Translations under genes and position numbers: made by a program
Shown here: piece after piece, positions 8,756-17,472 of the stretch
Layout of the letters: every line of letters begins with the position of its first letter
Position numbering within the stretch: position 1 is the first letter of the stretch
Source of the DNA: Chitinophaga polysaccharea
Lineage (GTDB): Bacteria; Bacteroidota; Bacteroidia; Chitinophagales; Chitinophagaceae
Direction of reading: 5' to 3'
Length of the DNA stretch: 64,000 nt
Assembly (NCBI RefSeq): GCF_902150045.1
Contig: NZ_CABFVU010000001.1
Location: 1-64,000, forward strand
Notes under the pieces: generated by a model
What the model saw: the letters and a program-made list of their open reading frames with translations, nothing else
The model's database searches: none
Told to the model about the DNA's origin: nothing

Positions 8756-9208
8756 TCATCCTTTCTCAAATAAAAAACCGACGGACTTTCCATTGCCCGA
8801 AATAGTTACCTTCATCTTTCTATCTTCCTTTTCATACACAATTTTTTTTGGGAAATCATGATCATCATTTTCACAGGTAAACCCATTATTGCCTATGGAA
8901 GTAATCTTAAACCAGGTAGGTTCCTTATTCCCCTGAACATCCGCTACATAGTAGATAGCATCCTCTTTCACTACCAGCTCGAGTTTCTCCCAAAAAACCG
9001 TATCCTTCCCCTGTAGTGTTATGCCTATGCCTTTCATGGGAGAGGGGGTAATGCTCTCCCATTTCTCATGCCCCGAACGGCCTGGTTTCGTGTTCATCTT
9101 TTTCCATGAGCCTTCCAGCCAGTTTAGTTTTGGAAAGTCCGTTGCCCCCTGGCCGGATACGGCCGTTGTAAAGATGGTTAGCACACATGATAAGAGCGCA
9201 CGTTTCAT
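8756..9208 (-). CDS. DUF6265-type exported protein
   Basis: 150 residues with a signal peptide (cleavage near VSGQ). The mature part begins LNWLEGSWKK and contains EKLELVVKEDAIYYVADVQ and ENDDHDFPKKIVY, the hallmark strings of the DUF6265 beta-barrel family, which resembles lipocalin/FABP-like barrels. No enzymatic activity is established for the family. Single gene; the downstream and upstream neighbours are unrelated. Confidence 0.7.
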   Translation of the reverse strand: MKRALLSCVLTIFTTAVSGQGATDFPKLNWLEGSWKKMNTKPGRSGHEKWESITPSPMKGIGITLQGKDTVFWEKLELVVKEDAIYYVADVQGNKEPTWFKITSIGNNGFTCENDDHDFPKKIVYEKEDRKMKVTISGNGKSVGFLFEKG

Positions 9209-9264
9209 GTGATCAAAAGATTAGTTATCTAAAATAACATATATTCTTCTGCACAACAAAAAAC

Positions 9265-9477
9265 CTATGCGCTTACCCGTTTCCTGAATTTCTTTTTTAG
9301 CAGATGTCCTTTCCACATCCAAAGTCCGCTTAATATCACTACCGGCAGGAATACCCAGCGCACGGCATTTGCGGCGGGAGGATTGGACGCTACCGGCCCA
9401 TAAATATATCCCAGTATGGGAATGCTGAGTATAATGTGTAACCAGCGGATTATTTTACGCTCTGTAGCTGCTTTCAT
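9265..9477 (-). CDS. Small membrane protein, two predicted TM helices
   Basis: 70 residues. Two hydrophobic segments (about 12-28 and 39-53) lie between basic ends: RKIIRW at the N-terminus and KKKFRKR at the C-terminus, so both ends are probably cytoplasmic. Similar short proteins are common in Bacteroidota without assigned function. Confidence 0.55.
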   Translation of the reverse strand: MKAATERKIIRWLHIILSIPILGYIYGPVASNPPAANAVRWVFLPVVILSGLWMWKGHLLKKKFRKRVSA

Positions 9478-9562
9478 AAAAAACGTTTGTTACACAAAAC
9501 TACCTCCTGTCCCGTCGTCATTTACGGGAAATAGACATGCAGGGAAAATGTGCCGACAAAAC

Positions 9563-10621
9563 TTAATTATGATGGAAATGCAAATGCTTTAACCAATCCG
9601 TCATCAGCGTTACATAGCCTGGAGCAAAGATCTCTTTGGGATTATCTTTATACCGTTCCCTTCTCTCTATCGTTTCAGCCCGTTTCCCGGTCTTATTAAA
9701 TGTGAGTGTATGATCGGCATCAGGAATGATCTTTATCAAAGCATCGGAGTTGCCAATACGTTTCATTGCTTTCCGGTATGTTGCGGCGCCCTTTTGAGGA
9801 GGCACTACCAGGTCATTTTTCCCCCAGATGGCTAATACAGGGCAGTTAAGACTATCCAGTTCAGGGGGACTGTCTTTTTTAAAAACGATACTTAAATAGG
9901 CATACACCATTTCACCACCACCAATAACATTATCCGCCCATTTAGCGCCTTCGTTCTCCTTTTGCAAAGCTGAAAAATGTTCATAGGGCTCATCTTTGCT
10001 TATCATCATCCTGAGTTTCCTGTTATAGGAAAGGGCTTTTTTTATATCAGACCGGGGAAATCCTTCCGCCTGCATTTCCGATCGCACCCTGTATAATTCC
10101 TGCCGGAAGGCTGTAGTTACCGGCGAAGAAACGGTTATTACAAAAGCGGGCTTCATCTTTTCACTTACCAGGGGAATAACCCAACCTGCCTGGCTGATTC
10201 CCCAAAAACCTATTTCGGAACTGTCTGTTATATCAAGTGTTTTTAGTTTGTTTACTGCACTCATTACCTCACCGGCTCTGTTTTCTACAGATAATTCATA
10301 CCATTTCCCCTTGGATTCGCCCACTCCCGGCCTATTCCAGGAGTAACAGGCAAAGCCGGCTTTAGTAAATTCTTCCCATATATACCTGTAGTTATCTGAT
10401 GAACTATAATCTTCAGGACCAGAGCCATGCACAAAAACAACAACCGGCAATTTACCTTTATAGACAACAGGAGTAATTAGCTTTCCAAAGATTTCATTTC
10501 CGTTGCTGCTGAAATTTATGTTTTGTTCCTGATAGCTCCTGTCCTGGGCACAAAGGGAGGTTAAGGGCATGCAAAGCAAAACCGCTATTATTAACAATGA
10601 AATTATCTTATTAAAGGGCAT
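9563..10621 (-). CDS. Exported alpha/beta hydrolase (dienelactone/S9-like)
   Basis: 352 residues with a signal peptide (cleavage near SLCAQ). Oxyanion HGSGP is at about residue 65, a GVGESKG turn follows, nucleophile elbow GISQAG, Asp in WGKNDLVVPP and His in DADHTLTF. This is the two-part layout of Bacteroidota 'alpha/beta hydrolase family protein' related to acyl-CoA thioester/dipeptidyl hydrolases, with a 100-residue cap between Ser and Asp. Likely a periplasmic esterase; the substrate is unknown. Confidence 0.8.
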   Translation of the reverse strand: MPFNKIISLLIIAVLLCMPLTSLCAQDRSYQEQNINFSSNGNEIFGKLITPVVYKGKLPVVVFVHGSGPEDYSSSDNYRYIWEEFTKAGFACYSWNRPGVGESKGKWYELSVENRAGEVMSAVNKLKTLDITDSSEIGFWGISQAGWVIPLVSEKMKPAFVITVSSPVTTAFRQELYRVRSEMQAEGFPRSDIKKALSYNRKLRMMISKDEPYEHFSALQKENEGAKWADNVIGGGEMVYAYLSIVFKKDSPPELDSLNCPVLAIWGKNDLVVPPQKGAATYRKAMKRIGNSDALIKIIPDADHTLTFNKTGKRAETIERRERYKDNPKEIFAPGYVTLMTDWLKHLHFHHN

Positions 10622-10848
10622 TGTATTTTATTTAAAGATTATTTATGCTTGTATATACTATCAGACCAGGATATGCAAGGTTGAATATATGTAATTGACT
10701 TCACTTATTTATAAATCAGGAAGGGGGCTAACAGGATGGAACTAACGGCAGATCATGGTATTGGTTCAGGCAGCAGACCTGACCGGAATTGTCAGTAAAA
10801 TGCAGGGGTTCGTTTAGCGGTTATTATAACCGGTATTATTCATAACTG

Positions 10849-11562
10849 CTAAATATTATGCCCTTTGGGAAGAATCATGAGCTTGGGGATGTTTACATGT
10901 GCCGGCTGCGACATGATAAACTTTACCACCTCCACAATATCTGCGGTGGACAAGGGATGACTGATATTCATGCTTTCCTTTGGATGCACTTTCCAGTTCT
11001 TATGCAGTTCCGTCATTACCAGCCCCGGTTCTATACAGCTGATCTTTATACCGGAATCTGACAGCTCCATCCTGAGCGCTTCCGACAATGCCTCCATGGC
11101 GAACTTTGTTGCGGCATATGCACCGGCAGTGGCCCTTACTTTGGTGCCCAGTACGCCGGACAGGTTAACGATATGCCCGGAGTTCTGTTGCCTGAATTTC
11201 TTCAGCATTGCATAAGTAAGACGGAACGTTGATTCTATATTCAAACGAAGCATAGCCGTCATCCTGTCTATATCCATATCTTCTACGGTACCCACTTCGA
11301 TGCTGCCGGCGCAATTGAACAGGTAATCGCACCTGCCATATTTGTTCCAGATATGTGATATCACTGAGTCCTGGAATTCCGGCGAATTAAGATCTCCCGG
11401 GAGCACATCTACATTGGGGGATATTAATTCTTCAAGACGATCGTTTCTGCGGGCAGTTACAATCAGCTGGTTATTCTTCTCCTTTTTCAGCGCAGTGGCT
11501 ATAGCATGCCCTATACCGCTGCTGGCGCCGGTGATGAGGCATATTTGTTGATTTGTGTTCAT
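10849..11562 (-). CDS. Short-chain dehydrogenase/reductase
   Basis: 237 residues, classical SDR. The cofactor loop TGASSGIG lies at residues 11-18, with a basic residue pattern in strand 2 (TARRNDR) that favours NADP(H). NCAG, a serine in NLSGV and YAATK supply the NNAG/Ser-Tyr-Lys features. The substrate is unknown. Transcribed alone on the minus strand, divergent from the AAA ATPase gene. Confidence 0.85.
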   Translation of the reverse strand: MNTNQQICLITGASSGIGHAIATALKKEKNNQLIVTARRNDRLEELISPNVDVLPGDLNSPEFQDSVISHIWNKYGRCDYLFNCAGSIEVGTVEDMDIDRMTAMLRLNIESTFRLTYAMLKKFRQQNSGHIVNLSGVLGTKVRATAGAYAATKFAMEALSEALRMELSDSGIKISCIEPGLVMTELHKNWKVHPKESMNISHPLSTADIVEVVKFIMSQPAHVNIPKLMILPKGHNI

Positions 11563-11750
11563 CAGGAAATACTTGAGTATTTGAAAAAAGGTAAAATAGA
11601 AATTTTTTTAAAAGAAAACTATATCTCAGGATCCCCTGCCTTTGACGCCAGGGTAATACCCAAAAAACTTCACTCCTTTTTTTATGCCCTGGCAGATGAG
11701 TTTTTACCTAAGAAAATAGTACCTTAATCTTTCAACTTAATATCATTGTT

Positions 11751-12539
11751 ATGCCCTTTCTCCGCTCCTTATCCATAAATACGTCTCACTCGCATCCATT
11801 CCCGTTTAACGTGCCGGCGGTGAGGCATGGGAAGAACATAACCATAGACAACAGAATTACGATCTTTACCGGCGACAACGGCACCGGGAAATCCACACTG
11901 CTGGAAAGTATTGCTATGCGCATGAATACACCGCTGATAGGCGATCATATCGGGAAAAGGGAGGATTTCAACGCCGCCAGGCTACTGCAGCCCTACCTGC
12001 AGCTGGAACAGGTAAGGAAACCTCTCAATGGATTCTTCTTCCGGGCGGAAGATTTCGGCGACTATATCTACAAACTGAAACAGGAAAAGAACCGCAACAA
12101 CGCCTTCCTGGACGATATGCGGGAAGAAGTAGCAGCTGCCGTACTTGATAAAATGTCTGAAAGCATGCACACCCTGCTGCACATGATGCGGAACGATTAC
12201 GGGGAAAACCTGCTGGCCCTTTCTCACGGGGAAGCCTATCTGAAAATAATACAAACAAAAATAAATGACAACGGCATCTACCTGCTGGATGAACCGGAAG
12301 CTGCATTATCGCCCCTGAAACAGCTATCCCTGATATCCTTTATCCTGGAAGCCATGAAAAGCAAAAACTCCCAGTTTATCGTGGCTACACATTCCCCGAT
12401 CATCATGGGTGTGCCGGGAGCCATGCTCTATGAAATAAGCGAAGATGAGATACGGCAAACTGCTTATGAAGACACGGAGCATTACCGTATTACCCATTCG
12501 TTTCTCAGCAATCCGGCGGCTTATCTGCGGTACCTGTAA
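11751..12539 (+). CDS. AAA-type ABC-fold ATPase, stand-alone
   Basis: 262 residues. Walker A is GDNGTGKST (41-49), an ABC-like signature ALSHGEAYL is at about residue 160, Walker B is YLLDEPEAAL, and a switch His lies in ATHSP. This is the 'predicted ATPase' group (COG3910-like/AAA_21), which has no membrane partner. Such proteins often act with nucleic acids or as OLD-like ATPases; the role is not known. No nuclease partner is adjacent, so I do not call it a defence system. Confidence 0.8.
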   Translation: MPFLRSLSINTSHSHPFPFNVPAVRHGKNITIDNRITIFTGDNGTGKSTLLESIAMRMNTPLIGDHIGKREDFNAARLLQPYLQLEQVRKPLNGFFFRAEDFGDYIYKLKQEKNRNNAFLDDMREEVAAAVLDKMSESMHTLLHMMRNDYGENLLALSHGEAYLKIIQTKINDNGIYLLDEPEAALSPLKQLSLISFILEAMKSKNSQFIVATHSPIIMGVPGAMLYEISEDEIRQTAYEDTEHYRITHSFLSNPAAYLRYL

Positions 12540-12653
12540 AATAATATGAAGTAAATATGAATTATAAAGCCATCCCCTCCCGATCATAATAAATCTTATA
12601 AATACAGGTAGTGAAACAGGACGACTTCCTGTTCCACTACCTGTTGTATCTAC

Positions 12654-13409
12654 TTACCGTGTGGTATAACCACCATTGGCGAAAATAGTTTGCCCGGTAA
12701 TCCACCAGCCGTCTGTTACCAGGAACAGTACCAGGGGAGCAATGTCTTTGATATCTGTAAGCCCTCCCAATGCAGAAGCGGATTTATGATAAGCCACTGC
12801 ATCTTCACTTTCCTGTCCGTAGAAGAATGGGGTATCCATCGGGCCCGGGGCCACGGCTGATACCGATATACCACGACTGCCAAACTCTTTGGATGCCGCC
12901 CGGGTAAAATCTTCCACCGGTGCTTTCATTCCTGCATAAGTGGAGTAATAACCTGTAAATGCCGCCAGCAGGGAAGTAACAATGGTACAGATCTTACCAT
13001 TATCGTTCAGTTTTTTACCTGCTTCCTGGATGAAGAAATAAGCTACTTTGGAGTTGATGACGGCCATGCTGTCGTATTCAGCTTCACTGGTAGATATGTA
13101 TTCCTTCTTCAGCACTTTACCAACGGTATTGACAGCGATGTCTATTCCGCCAAACCTGGAAATGGCTTCATCAAAGAATTTAGTGATATTCTTCACATTT
13201 GTCAGATCGGCCTGGAACAGGAAGGCTTCAGCGCCGAGGGCCTGTACATCGGACAGGGTTTTCTCCGCATCGGTCCTGGTGCTTTCACTGTTGTAGTGAA
13301 TAGCCAGCTTTGCGCCCTGTTCTGCAAACTTACGGCTTAATAAACCACCCAGGTTCTTCGCTCCGCCTGCGATCAAAACTACTTTCCCTTTTAAATCATT
13401 TCTTGCCAT
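12654..13409 (-). CDS. Short-chain dehydrogenase/reductase
   Basis: 251 residues. The glycine motif is IAGGAKNLGG (G-G-x-x-x-L-G), then NTVGK in place of NNAG, catalytic YAGMK and a C-terminal WITGQTIFANGGYT, typical of FabG-like SDRs. It lies 57 nt downstream of an AraC-type regulator on the same strand and may be controlled by or co-transcribed with it. Confidence 0.85.
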   Translation of the reverse strand: MARNDLKGKVVLIAGGAKNLGGLLSRKFAEQGAKLAIHYNSESTRTDAEKTLSDVQALGAEAFLFQADLTNVKNITKFFDEAISRFGGIDIAVNTVGKVLKKEYISTSEAEYDSMAVINSKVAYFFIQEAGKKLNDNGKICTIVTSLLAAFTGYYSTYAGMKAPVEDFTRAASKEFGSRGISVSAVAPGPMDTPFFYGQESEDAVAYHKSASALGGLTDIKDIAPLVLFLVTDGWWITGQTIFANGGYTTR

Positions 13410-13466
13410 AATGAAGATATTTATTGTTTTTAATTTATATGAAGGTCAACATACCTGGTAGTTTTA

Positions 13467-13871
13467 TCATGGTGAACTTTTCGGAAGTTTTTTAACGGGG
13501 CGATTATTTTTCCGCCATTGATCAGGCGTTGATTTTACATACTTACGGAAGAATTTTGAAAAATTGGATGGATCATAGGTGAGCGTGATCGCTATATGAG
13601 CCACAGAGAAGTCTGTTTCCTGCAAAAGTTGTTTTGCCTTTTCAATAATCTTCTGATCGTAAAAGTGACAGGGATGAGCGCCCATTGTTTGCCTGATGGT
13701 ATCTGTCAAGTGGTTGTGTGAAATGTATAACTTCGCCGCAATTTCATTCAGCTCCATCATTTCATTCACCCTTCCTGCTACCAGGTCTTCAATGTGCTTA
13801 TCTAAAAACACAAAGTACTGGCTGGTGATCTCTTCACTCCTTTTTACCCGTTTAATTTTATTGTAAGTCAT
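13467..13871 (-). CDS. AraC-family DNA-binding protein, HTH domain only
   Basis: 134 residues covering essentially only the double helix-turn-helix (MNEIAAKLYISHNHLTDTI, then DFSVAHIAITLTYDPSNFSKFFRKY and TPDQWRK). There is no sensor domain. It is shorter than typical AraC regulators (250-300), but HTH-only members exist. It precedes an SDR gene on the same strand and is divergent from the arsR-type operon. Confidence 0.8.
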   Translation of the reverse strand: MTYNKIKRVKRSEEITSQYFVFLDKHIEDLVAGRVNEMMELNEIAAKLYISHNHLTDTIRQTMGAHPCHFYDQKIIEKAKQLLQETDFSVAHIAITLTYDPSNFSKFFRKYVKSTPDQWRKNNRPVKKLPKSSP

Positions 13872-13954
13872 CCTACCTTTTTACAAATATATGGATTGAA
13901 GTTTATATATACATCAGCCAATTGATCATTTCATATTATCTCCCAAAAAAAATT

Positions 13955-14001
13955 TTGTGTAGTTAAATAACTACACATATATTTGTAGTCAAATAGCTAC
14001 A
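13955..14001 (+). promoter_or_regulatory. Promoter with two palindromic operators for the ArsR operon
   Basis: A Bacteroidota-type promoter is readable: TTG (13955-13957), 20 nt, TATATTTG (13978-13985). One palindrome, GTGTAGTT-AAAT-AACTACAC (13957-13976), sits between the boxes. A second, TGTAG-N8-CTACA (13984-14001), covers the -7 edge, the expected start point and the bases up to the ATG at 14004. The centres are 26 bp apart. This arrangement fits autorepression by the ArsR protein encoded immediately downstream, with an almost leaderless mRNA. Confidence 0.65.
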
Positions 14002-14003
14002 CG

Positions 14004-14324
14004 ATGAACTTAAGACGAGACGTGTTTCAAGCCATAGCTGACCCTACAAGAAGGGCCATACTCCTGTTGGTAGCCTCCCAGTCAATGACGGCAGGCGCCA
14101 TAGCTGCGAACTTTGATACGGCAAGGCCAACCGTATCAAAACACCTGCAAATACTTACTGAATGCGAGCTGCTTAAACAGAAACAGAACGGAAGGGAAAT
14201 TCATTACCACCTAAATCCTAAAAAAATGAAAGAAATAGCAGACTTCATTGAACCATTCCGCAAAATGTGGGACGACCGGTTCAATAAACTGGAATCCATC
14301 ATGAGAAAATATAAAAACAAATAA
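14004..14324 (+). CDS. ArsR-family transcriptional regulator
   Basis: 106 residues, one winged helix ([12 protein letters not shown], recognition helix [19 protein letters not shown], wing [13 protein letters not shown]). No CxC metal-site motif is seen in helix 3, so it belongs to the non-metal ArsR group that is regularly paired with SRPBCC proteins. It heads a four-gene operon, with its stop 1 nt before the next ATG, and probably binds the palindromes covering its own promoter. Confidence 0.88.
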   Translation: MNLRRDVFQAIADPTRRAILLLVASQSMTAGAIAANFDTARPTVSKHLQILTECELLKQKQNGREIHYHLNPKKMKEIADFIEPFRKMWDDRFNKLESIMRKYKNK

Positions 14325-14325
14325 C

Positions 14326-14793
14326 ATGGAACAAAAAACAAAAATTCATGCAGAGGATGGCAAGCAGGAATTAGTGATAACAAGAGAATTTGACCTGCCA
14401 TTGGAACTACTTTTCAAAGCCTATGAGGAGCCCGAAATTGTGGAACAATGGATGGGGACCAAAGTACTGAAGCTGGAAAACAAAAAGCATGGCGGCTGGC
14501 AGTATCAAACATCAAATGAGCAGGGCCAGGTGCTGTTTGAGGCGCATGGAGTTATACATGAGTTTGTTCCTAACCGGAAAATCACGCGGACATTTGAAAT
14601 GGTCAATGCCCCTTTTGATGTTCAGCTTGAGTTCCTGGAGTTTGAAAAAGTTACAGACGATACCAGCAGGCTGAAAATGCAGATCATATACAGATCAATT
14701 GAGCTCAGGGATCAGCAGCTGAAACTGCCTTTTGCCTTTGGTATAAACATGGCGCATAACAAATTACAGGACATCGTAAGCAAACTAAAATAA
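14326..14793 (+). CDS. SRPBCC (AHSA1-like) domain protein
   Basis: 155 residues. The sequence starts with the typical ITREFDLPLELLFKAYEEPEIVEQWMG and continues with the hydrophobic-cavity strands (ITRTFEMVNAPFDVQLEF). This is the START/Bet v1-like fold with a ligand pocket. Function is unassigned; in this gene order the protein is thought to bind or sense a small hydrophobic ligand. One nt separates it from arsR. Confidence 0.85.
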   Translation: MEQKTKIHAEDGKQELVITREFDLPLELLFKAYEEPEIVEQWMGTKVLKLENKKHGGWQYQTSNEQGQVLFEAHGVIHEFVPNRKITRTFEMVNAPFDVQLEFLEFEKVTDDTSRLKMQIIYRSIELRDQQLKLPFAFGINMAHNKLQDIVSKLK

Positions 14794-14799
14794 CACCTT

Positions 14800-15180
14800 A
14801 TGACAAAGAGAAATAAAATTATCTATTGGATAGCTACGCTCTGGCTGGCACTGGGAATGGCCTCTACCGGCATAGTACAGCTGCTCAAAATAAAACAAGA
14901 GCAGGATTTTACCGCCAACCTGGGCTATCCTGATTATTTTTTAACTATATTAGGTACATGGAAACTCCTGGGTGTAATAGCTATACTTATCCCAAGATCT
15001 CCGTTACTTAAAGAGTGGGCGTATGCAGGCTTTTTCTTTGCCATGTCCGGTGCAGCATTTTCACATATCCTGTCGGGTACCACAAAGGAAATTTTTCCCT
15101 GCCTGTTATTGCTGGCACTGACAATAACATCCTGGTACTTCCGGCCGGCCGAAAGGAAACTCATTCCGGTTAATCAATAA
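14800..15180 (+). CDS. DoxX-like membrane protein
   Basis: 126 residues with four predicted TM helices (about 8-28, 47-65, 72-90, 98-115) and the DoxX-like layout (GMASTGIVQLL, LTILGTWKLLGVIAIL, KEWAYAGFFFAMSGA). Inner-membrane protein of unknown activity. It sits 6 nt after the SRPBCC gene and is a routine member of arsR-SRPBCC operons. Confidence 0.85.
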   Translation: MTKRNKIIYWIATLWLALGMASTGIVQLLKIKQEQDFTANLGYPDYFLTILGTWKLLGVIAILIPRSPLLKEWAYAGFFFAMSGAAFSHILSGTTKEIFPCLLLLALTITSWYFRPAERKLIPVNQ

Positions 15181-15191
15181 AAATTAATACC

Positions 15192-15767
15192 ATGAATCCC
15201 AAGGTTGATTTTTACTTTGAGAAAGAAAAATGGCAGAAAGAACAGCAGCAGCTAAGGAAGATAGCGCTCGGCTGTGGCCTCACCGAAGAATTGAAATGGG
15301 GTTGCCCCTGCTATACTTTCGATGGAAATAACATCGTGCTGATACATGCCTTTAAAGAATACTGTGCATTCCTGTTTTTCAAAGGCGCATTGTTACATGA
15401 TGCCGATAACCTTCTTATACAGCAAACCGAAAATGTGCAGTCGGCCCGCCAGATCCGGTTCACCAATGTAAAGGAAATCACAAAGCTGGCGCCCACATTA
15501 AAGGCTTACATCTATGAAGCTATCGAAGTGGAAAAAGCCGGTCTGAAAGTGAAATTCAAAAAGCCATCCCAATTTGCTGTTGCGGAAGAGTTTCAAACAA
15601 GACTGGATAAGATGCCGGCCCTGAGAAAAGCTTTTGAAGCGCTTACGCCAGGCAGGCAAAGGGCCTATCTCCTCCATTTTTCCAGTCCCAAGCAATCCAA
15701 AACACGGGAGTCGAGAGTTGAGAAATACCTGCAGCAGATCCTGGATGGAAAGGGATTGGATGATTAA
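15192..15767 (+). CDS. YdeI-like (DUF1801/OmdA) protein
   Basis: 191 residues. An N-terminal DUF1801 domain shows the characteristic EELKWGCPCYTF. A C-terminal YdeI/OmpD-associated helical tail has AFEALTPGRQRAYLLHFSSPKQSKTRESRVEKYL. YdeI family members are linked to antimicrobial-peptide tolerance in other bacteria, but the mechanism is unclear. It is the last gene of the ArsR operon. Confidence 0.85.
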   Translation: MNPKVDFYFEKEKWQKEQQQLRKIALGCGLTEELKWGCPCYTFDGNNIVLIHAFKEYCAFLFFKGALLHDADNLLIQQTENVQSARQIRFTNVKEITKLAPTLKAYIYEAIEVEKAGLKVKFKKPSQFAVAEEFQTRLDKMPALRKAFEALTPGRQRAYLLHFSSPKQSKTRESRVEKYLQQILDGKGLDD

Positions 15768-15994
15768 TACACCTGTTGCATTTCACTTCAGTGAACCAGG
15801 GAATGGTTGTCCGGGAACCTTTCCTTATCAGCAGGCTTTTGAAATACTGCCCCAGTTACTGTTAGCCCAACTTCTTCTCACCATCGGTACATTCCAGTTT
15901 TTACATACCAGGGCAGGAGCAATTTTTACCGGCGTCATACCCTTGCCGGAACGGCATATTGTTGCCTGTTATTTTACTGGCCGGTTTTTAATTT

Positions 15995-16041
15995 TTGCAA
16001 CAATGTTGCTAATATAAATATTTATTTGCAACTTCGTTGCA
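15995..16041 (+). promoter_or_regulatory. Twin GCAAC-N3-GTTGC palindromes before the permease operon
   Basis: TTGCAAC-AAT-GTTGC (15995-16009) and TGCAAC-TTC-GTTGCA (16027-16041) are dyads with centres 31 bp apart, three helical turns. The second ends 2 nt before the ATG at 16044. A weak promoter (TTG 15995-15997, 23 nt, TTTATTTG 16021-16028) would be covered at both boxes. An almost identical palindrome lies before the related locus at 55892. Confidence 0.6.
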
Positions 16042-16043
16042 TT

Positions 16044-17471
16044 ATGAAAGCATACCGCTCACATTACAGCACCCTTATTGAAAAGGAACTGCGCACAATG
16101 TACCGGGAAAAAACTGTACTGTTCTCCTTTGTTATTATATGGGGGGCCCTTTTAACGGCGGGGTTATTTACATTGCTGCAATACCGGCAGGAACAGCAAC
16201 GCCGGCAGGACGCCAATACCATGTTTGTAAGGCAATGGGAACAGCAGGAACGGAATCCGCACGCTGCGGCGCATTTTGGCACCTATATATTTAAACCGCT
16301 AAACCTGGCCGGCGCATTTGATCCGGGGCTTGATGAGTATAGTGGCACTACCTATCGTATTGAAGCCCATGTACAGCATGAAGTGGATCACAGCCAGGCG
16401 CAGGGCAGCGATGCCTCCGCACGGTTTGGACCTTTCAGTATATCGCTGGTGCTGCAGCTCATGGTTCCTCTCCTGGTAATGGTTACAGCCGCCGTTTCGG
16501 TTACCGCGGAAAAAGAAGCCGGAACGTTAAAGATGCTCCTCGTACAGGGCCGGTACAGCACCGCCATTATCTGGAGTAAGGTGTGGGCGCACTACCTGCT
16601 TTTCGCGGGCATGCTCCTGCCCTTTTTCGGATTGTATTTTACCGGCGCAGCTATTGCTGCCGGCAGAAACGACCTGTGGAGCCGCAGCGCTGTTATCGTA
16701 GGAGCGTACCTGTTATACTACCTGCTCATTGTGGTAATAGCAGTATCCATATCCGCGTTGAGCAGCAGTTCCCGTTCAGCCACTATGAATGTGCTTCTTT
16801 GCTGGCTATGCTTCAGCATCATCCTTCCCAAAGTAGCCGCCAGCCAGGCGAATAAAGCTTTCCCTGTAATGCCCAGGGCAGTATTTGAAGACCAGGTAAA
16901 ACAAGGCTACCTGAAAGGTTTGAACGGGCACGATCCTTATTATGAAAGAAGTGAGCGTTATCTTAAACAGATCTTACAGCAATATCATGCAAACAGTCTC
17001 AGCCAGTTACCCGTGGATGCCGACGGCATCATCATGCAATACCACGAAGATTACAGGCAACAGGTATTCCATCACTATTACAGCAAAGTAGCGCAGAGTT
17101 TTTCCCGGCAGCAGTCTTTTCTCAGCCGGGCCGGTATGCTGGATCCATTTATAGGATTGAAACGGATATCCATGTCGATGTCCGGCACGGATTATTATGC
17201 CCATCAGGCATTTTACCAGCAGGCACAGCTCTACCGGGATTATTTTATCCGTACGCTGAATATGGAGCTGGCGGCTCATCCCGGCAAGAGCTATGGCAGT
17301 TATAAAGCCGGCCCGGAGTTTTTCAGGCAGATAAAAAAGTTCAGCCATACGCTTCCTCCTGTTCAAGCGGCGGTGCTGCAGCAACGCCTGGGCTTTGTTT
17401 CACTCTGTACATGGATACTGCTGGCTTTCTTTTGTCTTCATCTTATTTCAAAACGCGGGTTGTTTCATTAA
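16044..17471 (+). CDS. ABC-2 type permease, DUF3526-like (subunit 1)
   Basis: 475 residues. The ATG at 16044 is preferred to a TTG at 16026 that lies inside an operator. One TM segment (about 25-45) precedes a ~100-residue extracytoplasmic loop with NPHAAAHFG and EAHVQHEVDH, then five more TM helices starting QLMVPLLVMVTAAVSVTAEKEAGTLKMLL, a large second loop and a final TM. This is the layout of NosY/DUF3526-type permeases. No ATPase is encoded next to it. The neighbouring permease and TonB receptor suggest envelope transport linked to a metallophore or similar ligand. Confidence 0.75.
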   Translation: MKAYRSHYSTLIEKELRTMYREKTVLFSFVIIWGALLTAGLFTLLQYRQEQQRRQDANTMFVRQWEQQERNPHAAAHFGTYIFKPLNLAGAFDPGLDEYSGTTYRIEAHVQHEVDHSQAQGSDASARFGPFSISLVLQLMVPLLVMVTAAVSVTAEKEAGTLKMLLVQGRYSTAIIWSKVWAHYLLFAGMLLPFFGLYFTGAAIAAGRNDLWSRSAVIVGAYLLYYLLIVVIAVSISALSSSSRSATMNVLLCWLCFSIILPKVAASQANKAFPVMPRAVFEDQVKQGYLKGLNGHDPYYERSERYLKQILQQYHANSLSQLPVDADGIIMQYHEDYRQQVFHHYYSKVAQSFSRQQSFLSRAGMLDPFIGLKRISMSMSGTDYYAHQAFYQQAQLYRDYFIRTLNMELAAHPGKSYGSYKAGPEFFRQIKKFSHTLPPVQAAVLQQRLGFVSLCTWILLAFFCLHLISKRGLFH

Positions 17472-17472
17472 C

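Noticed and set aside
11751..12539. OLD/Septu-type defence ATPase
   Set aside because: It lacks a TOPRIM or HNH partner and stands between two SDR genes, so there is no contextual support for defence.
15634..16017. 127-codon frame overlapping the end of the YdeI-like gene
   Set aside because: The first third is an out-of-frame copy of the YdeI gene and the rest has no recognisable family.
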